Origin: Akkermansiaceae bacterium UBA956
GTDB taxonomy: Bacteria > Verrucomicrobiota > Verrucomicrobiia > Verrucomicrobiales > Akkermansiaceae
NCBI GenBank assembly: GCA_002293145.1
Contig: DBCO01000022.1
Location: forward strand, 1-11,384
Length of the DNA: 11,384 nt
Direction of reading: 5' to 3'
The position numbers and the translations under genes were made by a program. Position 1 is the first letter of the stretch. Every line of letters starts with the position of its first letter. The notes beneath the pieces are model-generated. The model worked only from the letters and a program-made list of their open reading frames with translations. It did no database searches and had not been told where the DNA came from. This document shows, piece after piece, positions 6,978-11,384 of the stretch.

Positions 6978-8309
6978 TTAATCCAGCTTTTGCAGCAGTT
7001 CATTGCGGAGCGCGACATCGCTGATCTTCGCTGCCAGCTCTCGTGCTCTGTCTTTTGGAAAAGTGCTACTCCCACTCGCGCTTCCCTCAATCAAGGGAAC
7101 CAAGAGTTCGTCTGCCGCACCAGAACCAAGGTAATCATTTGCGGCCTTCTCGACAAAATCATAAGACTCAGGGCTATTTGCTCCTTTGACGAAAGCTTGA
7201 AGTGCCATTCCCGTTGCTCGATCAGCGGAGGAAGGGTCGACCTCTTGGATCCATTTGCGATTTTTGTCGAATTCTTCACGACGCGGGTCTCCGCCACCAC
7301 TGGCTCTCATGGCACGATATTCCGCAAACTCCGAGAACTGTTCTGCTAAAAGGGCGGTGCGTTCTTCCGGGGTGACCGCAAACTTTTCGAGGCTCTTCTT
7401 GGCATTTTCCGGATCGCTATCGTATTCAATTCTGAAATTATATTCAAAAACACTCGTTTCTCTCAGTAGGGCCATATACTCCTCCGTAGGCATGGTCTTG
7501 CGAAGCAAATCAACCAACGGTTGTCTCTTCTCCTTGGGAATTACATCCACGTAATCGCCAAAGCGTCCGCGCAAATCCGGCGGAAAATTGTTCATGATCT
7601 GCTCAGCGGCCGTTGGATCAGCATCGATCAAGGACATGATAAATGCCGATTCAAAGGGGACCCTAGCGGGAGAGTTTCCATCAAGGGTCTTATCAAAAGT
7701 TCCCGCAGTAAGCTGGCGCTCATACCAATTCGTGGCTGCGGCGGGATCTCTGGCAAGCCAATTATCGAACGATCCATAACCGCCGAGGACAACCCCACCA
7801 TCCTGATTTCTTGCGATATATTGACTAAACGCAAATTCGGGATTTTTCTTTTCGAGTTCTTTCAGCATCACCAATTCGAGTTCATTGCGAAATGGCGCAT
7901 GAACAGGGAGTGTGGCCATTTCTGTATAAGCTCTCGTGAGCTCGTCTCCGTTCATTTCGGATGCCAACGTTTCGAGCCTTTTCCAAGCCGCCGTGTATCG
8001 ATATCTGGTTGCCAGCTCATCATTATTCGAGAGAACGAGTCTTGTCCAATCCCGGGAGGTAGCCACCCAGTCGCCTGAGGGATTGTCTCCATTAGCCAGT
8101 GTTTTTCTCTCGCGCTTAGGCCTAGTGGTATTCCGCCCGGCATCGGTGCGATTGTTTTGAGAAAGAGAAGAACTGCGGGAGCTCGTCAGCCTCTCCCGCA
8201 TCACTGCATTCTCCTGCGCTACTGCGTCAGTTGATCTACGCAAGTTGGTAAGCCACACGATCGCAACGCATAGCGCGATCAGTGGTGGAACAACGTGTGA
8301 GAACTTCAT
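6978..8309 (-). CDS. Membrane-anchored helical-repeat protein (first of a similar pair)
   Basis: A 443-aa protein built like its downstream neighbour: one N-terminal membrane helix (about 5-21), a short coiled segment (25-42), a Ser/Arg/Thr-rich linker (43-75), and then a long helical body. The body has repeat-like pieces such as NWLARDPAAATNWYERQL (183-200) and MSLIDADPTAAEQIMNNFP (225-243). The matching layout and gene order suggest that the two genes arose by duplication and diverged, though the two sequences are not close by eye. No enzyme motif is visible; a scaffold or protein-contact role in the envelope is inference. The upstream DNA is AT-rich and has no Shine-Dalgarno. This is probably the first gene of the two-gene operon. 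Confidence 0.8.
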   Translation of the reverse strand: MKFSHVVPPLIALCVAIVWLTNLRRSTDAVAQENAVMRERLTSSRSSSLSQNNRTDAGRNTTRPKRERKTLANGDNPSGDWVATSRDWTRLVLSNNDELATRYRYTAAWKRLETLASEMNGDELTRAYTEMATLPVHAPFRNELELVMLKELEKKNPEFAFSQYIARNQDGGVVLGGYGSFDNWLARDPAAATNWYERQLTAGTFDKTLDGNSPARVPFESAFIMSLIDADPTAAEQIMNNFPPDLRGRFGDYVDVIPKEKRQPLVDLLRKTMPTEEYMALLRETSVFEYNFRIEYDSDPENAKKSLEKFAVTPEERTALLAEQFSEFAEYRAMRASGGGDPRREEFDKNRKWIQEVDPSSADRATGMALQAFVKGANSPESYDFVEKAANDYLGSGAADELLVPLIEGSASGSSTFPKDRARELAAKISDVALRNELLQKLD

Positions 8310-8417
8310 GATATTTTTAAGTTAAAATAAAAAGTATCGATTGCAAAGGGAAGTTCGCAGAAAACCTCAGGGCGGATTCAAAAAAATCATTTATCTAGGA
8401 GGCGCACGTGAGAGCTC

Positions 8418-8819
8418 TTAAGGAAGAACTGTTCGCCCAATGGCATGAACGGTGCCATCTGGGTCTCGATATTTGATAGAGTAAGTCCCCGGTGAAACTC
8501 CATGAACTTCGACATAACCCGGATAGCCGCTTTTGCCGTTAGAACTGGTAAAGCTCGCAGTTAGGAGAATGTCAGCCCCTGAAACATTGGCATCGACCGC
8601 GTCGATCCACTGGCCCGAATGCACGATCTCCGTCTCGAATTCAATCGGTATCTTGTATGATCCGGCCCCAAGCGCAGCAGGAGAGCCGATGGTAATTCCC
8701 CCTTTGACAAAGAAGTCGCGTGGCTTCTCTTCCGAACAACTGACTAACGCAATGACGGCCAGAATGAGTATAGTATTGATGATGTGTTTCATATTCTTAG
8801 CACTTGAAATGGGTTTCAT
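8418..8819 (-). CDS. Predicted lipoprotein of unknown function (two candidate starts)
   Basis: A lipoprotein of 133 aa from the ATG at 8817-8819, or 124 aa from the ATG at 8790-8792. Both give a lipoprotein signal ending LVSC, with the lipidated cysteine at residue 28 or 19. The longer form is chosen because its ATG overlaps the stop of the preceding gene as ATGA, typical of coupled genes; the shorter form has the more typical signal length. The two starts sit in a 27-nt tandem duplication. The mature protein is beta-rich and ends with a segment (YVEVHGVSPGTYSIKYRDPDGT) like an Ig- or carboxypeptidase-regulatory-type strand pattern. No catalytic residues are apparent. It forms a pair with the small membrane protein upstream. 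Confidence 0.72.
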   Translation of the reverse strand: MKPISSAKNMKHIINTILILAVIALVSCSEEKPRDFFVKGGITIGSPAALGAGSYKIPIEFETEIVHSGQWIDAVDANVSGADILLTASFTSSNGKSGYPGYVEVHGVSPGTYSIKYRDPDGTVHAIGRTVLP

Positions 8820-8827
8820 ATTTTTAG
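8786..8827 (-). repeat. Tandem duplication of a translation-start region
   Basis: On the minus strand CTAAAAATATGAAAC (8827-8813) and CTAAGAATATGAAAC (8800-8786) match at 14 of 15 positions and lie 27 nt apart, in frame. Each copy contains an ATG that can begin the lipoprotein. The first copy also contains the stop codon of the preceding gene. Confidence 0.65.
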
Positions 8828-9100
8828 GCTGAGTCGGCGCAACAAAAACTTGATGGCGAGAGCAATGGCAGCACCAGCCAAGCCTGCCGGAATTCCGATG
8901 ATCACCATGTAAAATAGGGGTTCGTCCCACAGTGCAGACTCACCCACCCCGCCAGTTGCCGCAACATGCAGCCGGCTGAAAAAATCTGGCAAGATACCCG
9001 CGCATCCAATCAATGCGGCGATCACGAAGCCTCCAAGGCTCCACAGCCAAATACTGCGATTATGTTTCTGGTCCGACGTCTTCGTAATGATCTTGTTCAT
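8816..9100 (-). CDS. Small two-helix membrane protein
   Basis: A 94-aa protein from the ATG at 9098-9100. A longer TTG start adds 12 polar residues and is less likely. Membrane helices are expected at about 17-36 (IWLWSLGGFVIAALIGCAGI) and 62-84, with a short polar loop between, and the C-terminus is basic (KFLLRRLSLKI), consistent with both ends in the cytoplasm. No known domain is recognised. Its stop overlaps the start of the downstream lipoprotein gene (ATGA), so the two are probably translated together and may act together in the envelope. A 15-nt palindrome ends 2 nt before the start codon. Confidence 0.6.
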   Translation of the reverse strand: MNKIITKTSDQKHNRSIWLWSLGGFVIAALIGCAGILPDFFSRLHVAATGGVGESALWDEPLFYMVIIGIPAGLAGAAIALAIKFLLRRLSLKI

Positions 9101-9102
9101 TG

Positions 9103-9117
9103 GTGATACGTTATCAC
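9103..9117 (-). promoter_or_regulatory. Short palindrome in the leader of the small membrane protein gene
   Basis: GTGATA and TATCAC are perfect inverted arms around a 3-nt centre, ending 2 nt before the ATG at 9100. It could be an operator half-site pair or a leader hairpin, but a 6-bp palindrome also arises by chance. No promoter is recognisable next to it. Confidence 0.25.
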
Positions 9118-9303
9118 TTTCACCTGAGCGTCGCAAATTGGAATATTCGATTCATACATCATTTTTATCGATGATGACTCATTGAGAAATTGATAATTTT
9201 GATGGTAACTTCGCGTTGGCATTCTTTGAAAAAACACAACACTTTCGGATTGGAACTCATGGCCAAATTCCTAAGTTCATTTTGCATGTGCGAATCCCCT
9301 TTC
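9118..9303. other. Gap between the FAD oxidoreductase and small membrane protein genes
   Basis: Both flanking genes run leftward, so this holds the 3' end of one and the promoter of the next. A run CACAAC followed by AAAAAA (minus: TTTTTT) is present near 9227-9240, but I find no strong stem before it. No promoter boxes could be assigned. Confidence 0.25.
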
Positions 9304-11384
9304 CTATCGGTTCTGCTCTTGAGACTTACTTGGCTGCGGTTCCTTCCGCCGCTGTGACGGCGGATTCGATTTTTCTATGCCATCGATTACATCGGGGATC
9401 AGATGAATGGCATCAAGCATGACGAAACCCGTTGTTCCCGTCGTGCCGATGGTCACCACCGTTTCTTGATCGGACACTAAAGGCACCGAGCCAATCAAAC
9501 GATAGGTAGAACCAGCTGGCAGGGCGACAGTTTGATCGACGGAAAAGCTCGTTTGTTTTGTTCCGCTAGAAAATGACACCGGCACATTTATGGCGCGGCT
9601 AGCATCAGGAGTATAGGCCATGCTGAATTGATAGATCCCCGCTCGTGGTACGGTGAAACGAAAGGTCGCCGAGGCGGAACCGTCATTTGCCTCATCTTTC
9701 GATCCCGCATAGCGATAGCCCGCTCCAATGAAAGGTTTCAAGGTGGTCGAACTCGACCAAGTGCCCGCCAACTCCGCAGTAGAATCATCGAGCACAATCC
9801 CTGAGCCCAGTCGAAATTCCGTAGGAAGAGTAAGCACTTGCCCTTGCGCTTCGAGCCTTGGTTTTAAAATATCATAAGGCAAATCTTGGACCGCAACATC
9901 CTTGTTTGTTGTAAGTGCCGCCGCGATGCCCGCGCTCTGGCCAATGAGCATCCAGGTCGCCTCGATGCGCAGTGATGACATCGCCACATGAGTGCTGGCC
10001 AATGCCACCGGCACTAACAAGTTATCGCACTCGGCCTCGATAGGAAGGATCGCTCGATACGGCACTTGATAGGGGTAACCAATCCGCTGCGGCATCTGAC
10101 GCACGGGAAAAATGGTACCTTCATTGATCACCTTGCCATCCGGTTGAATCACACAACGGCAGTCATGCGAGTCGATCGGGAATGATGAAATCATGATCGG
10201 GTCAGGCTTGGTGATGTTTTTGAAAATGTCATTCTGGGTCAAGACATACAGGCCGCGCATGCGACGGCTTTCGCGCACGTAAAGCTGTGGTGGAAAATGC
10301 TCGGACGCCGTGAACTCATCAGCGCACAGACCCCATGCCGCAATCTCGTCGCGGCGTGCTTGGGTGAATACAGTATCCGTTTTCATGAAGTGGATCATCT
10401 CTAACGTATATTGCTTGTGAGCCTCTACGATCGCAGCACGACCCGCCTGATCTGCCTCAGCCCATTCTTTTGCACCACCAATCAGGCCAATGGAAAATTG
10501 CGAACCGATGGCATTGTTTGCATCAATTTTGTTGTTAGGAACCGGCAAGTAACTGAAGTTGACTGCATTTTGTCCATGGCGTTTCACGTAGCGACGAATC
10601 AACTCGAATTTCTTTGAGTCGTAGTTGGCTGGTGCGGGCATGGGCACCTTGTTGGCCGCGTTTTTCGTCATCGGAATGCGAAAACTATAGACCATGAGTT
10701 CGTCATCGCCGATGTCATCCGCACCACGCCCAATGCTCGTAATCAGTGGCAAGGGCTTGCCTTTGTCATCGAACCCATTGATGTCCATCAGCGCCTTGGG
10801 ATATTGCCGACCCGCATAGGATTCGCCATATTCAGCACGGCTTTCGCGATCGATGCGCCAGCTCACGCCTGCGGCAGCCATCAGGTCGCCTTCGTAGCTG
10901 CCATCGATAAACACTCGACCCGTAAACGTGCCCTGACTCGTGACGATGCTGGTGATGCGTGGGCCATTTTTTTTGACCGATTGCAGAACGCATTTTGTGA
11001 GAACTTTCACCTTCGCTTCGCGCAACATCTCATCAGTAACTTTCGATGCTACTTTTGCTTCATAAGACCAGACCGCTTGATTCTTCACATTCACATCATA
11101 AGGCAGAGTGACGCCACGACTTTGATAGTCTTTCTGAATGCGCATGTGCCATTCATGAAACAAGCCCATGAGCTGTTTGCGATACATCTGATCCGAATCA
11201 CTGAAACACAGCCCACCGGTGTTCATACCACCAACATGCGAGGTCGGTTCAAGCAAAATCACCGAAGCCCCTTCGCGAGCAGCGGCGATGGCTGCACAGT
11301 AGCCACCAGGCGTGGAACCATACACAATCACGTCCGCACTCGTCTTGGCATGACTAGGCAAGATGAGCCGAAGAGAGAGAACAA
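9304..11384 (-). CDS. FAD-dependent oxidoreductase with C-terminal golvesin/xanthan-lyase-like domain (5' end outside window)
   Basis: At least 692 residues. Position numbers below count from the in-frame TTG at 11359-11361. Residues 9-50 form the dinucleotide-binding fold: DVIVYGSTPGGYCAAIAAA with GSTPGG in place of GxGxxG, followed by the acidic residue near 38 and VGGMNTGG at 43-50. FIDGSYEGDLMAAAG (151-165), YVRESRRMRGLYVL (361-374) and ATWMLIGQSAGIAAAL (468-483) are typical of the large FAD-oxidoreductase family of PVC and Bacteroidota bacteria (PF12831 type). Residues 520-657 fit a golvesin/xanthan-lyase-like beta domain (YRYAGS, TFRFTVPRAGIYQFSMAY, GFVMLDAIHLI). The last 25 residues are charged and disordered. 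The frame stays open to the window edge, with a hydrophobic stretch before PSHAKTSAD that looks like a signal peptide, so the true start lies outside and export is likely. Substrate unknown. Confidence 0.87.
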   Translation of the reverse strand, partial: VLSLRLILPSHAKTSADVIVYGSTPGGYCAAIAAAREGASVILLEPTSHVGGMNTGGLCFSDSDQMYRKQLMGLFHEWHMRIQKDYQSRGVTLPYDVNVKNQAVWSYEAKVASKVTDEMLREAKVKVLTKCVLQSVKKNGPRITSIVTSQGTFTGRVFIDGSYEGDLMAAAGVSWRIDRESRAEYGESYAGRQYPKALMDINGFDDKGKPLPLITSIGRGADDIGDDELMVYSFRIPMTKNAANKVPMPAPANYDSKKFELIRRYVKRHGQNAVNFSYLPVPNNKIDANNAIGSQFSIGLIGGAKEWAEADQAGRAAIVEAHKQYTLEMIHFMKTDTVFTQARRDEIAAWGLCADEFTASEHFPPQLYVRESRRMRGLYVLTQNDIFKNITKPDPIMISSFPIDSHDCRCVIQPDGKVINEGTIFPVRQMPQRIGYPYQVPYRAILPIEAECDNLLVPVALASTHVAMSSLRIEATWMLIGQSAGIAAALTTNKDVAVQDLPYDILKPRLEAQGQVLTLPTEFRLGSGIVLDDSTAELAGTWSSSTTLKPFIGAGYRYAGSKDEANDGSASATFRFTVPRAGIYQFSMAYTPDASRAINVPVSFSSGTKQTSFSVDQTVALPAGSTYRLIGSVPLVSDQETVVTIGTTGTTGFVMLDAIHLIPDVIDGIEKSNPPSQRRKEPQPSKSQEQNR

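Noticed and set aside
6783..7349. Open frame of 188 codons on the plus strand
   Set aside because: It lies antisense across the two helical-repeat genes, has no start signal, and its product shows no domain; the minus-strand genes have coherent proteins with membrane anchors.
7521..8078. Open frame of 185 codons on the plus strand
   Set aside because: Antisense shadow of the 443-aa helical-repeat protein; low-quality composition and no recognisable motif.
9345..9364. Perfect hairpin TCCGCCG/CGGCGGA as a terminator
   Set aside because: It lies inside the coding region for the charged tail of the FAD oxidoreductase and is not followed by a T-run.
1..11384. CRISPR array, tRNA or rRNA genes, insertion sequence, phage or defence genes
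   Set aside because: No regularly spaced repeats, no cloverleaf-like or rRNA-like sequence, and no transposase, integrase, nuclease or toxin-antitoxin proteins were found.

Overview
The window looks like a piece of a Verrucomicrobiota-type chromosome; nearby PVC or other soil/aquatic polysaccharide degraders cannot be excluded. The signs are: a secreted SGNH esterase, a GH30-type glycosidase ending in a W...FYRV C-terminal module common in Verrucomicrobia, a very large FAD oxidoreductase with a golvesin/xanthan-lyase-like C-terminal domain, many small lipoproteins, and long membrane-anchored helical proteins with W/LP repeats. There are no rRNA, tRNA, CRISPR, transposase or phage genes. Base composition is moderate and even by eye. 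Ten gene starts can be judged and none has a recognisable Shine-Dalgarno sequence.

Layout. 1-199: upstream DNA without a gene. 200-958 (+): secreted SGNH/GDSL hydrolase. 1060-3060 (-): secreted GH30-like glycosidase (CBM-like module, catalytic barrel, beta-sandwich, C-terminal module). The two genes converge. 3172-3759 (-): lipoprotein of unknown function, directly upstream of the glycosidase gene. 3932-5684 (+): three same-strand genes: a 71-aa secreted peptide, a DUF3592-like two-helix membrane protein, and a 288-aa protein with a soluble N-terminal part and two C-terminal membrane helices. 5700-5764: a large nested palindrome (REP-like) between convergent genes. 5772-8309 (-): two tightly coupled genes for similar membrane-anchored, helical-repeat proteins. 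8418-9100 (-): two overlapping small genes, a two-helix membrane protein and a lipoprotein. 9304-11384 (-): large FAD-dependent oxidoreductase with a C-terminal beta domain; its true start lies beyond the right edge.

Working together. The esterase, the glycosidase and the FAD/golvesin protein fit a saprophytic lifestyle of extracellular carbohydrate attack, but they are not in one operon and the substrate cannot be named. The middle of the window is a set of envelope-directed genes of unknown function; almost every product carries a signal peptide, a lipobox or a membrane anchor. The most interesting non-coding features are the nested palindrome at 5700-5764, two micro-duplications of translation-start sequences (4801-4820 and 8786-8827), the general lack of Shine-Dalgarno sites, and a nested stem followed by a T-run just before the glycosidase start. 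I do not see a convincing new defence, mobile or RNA-guided system here.
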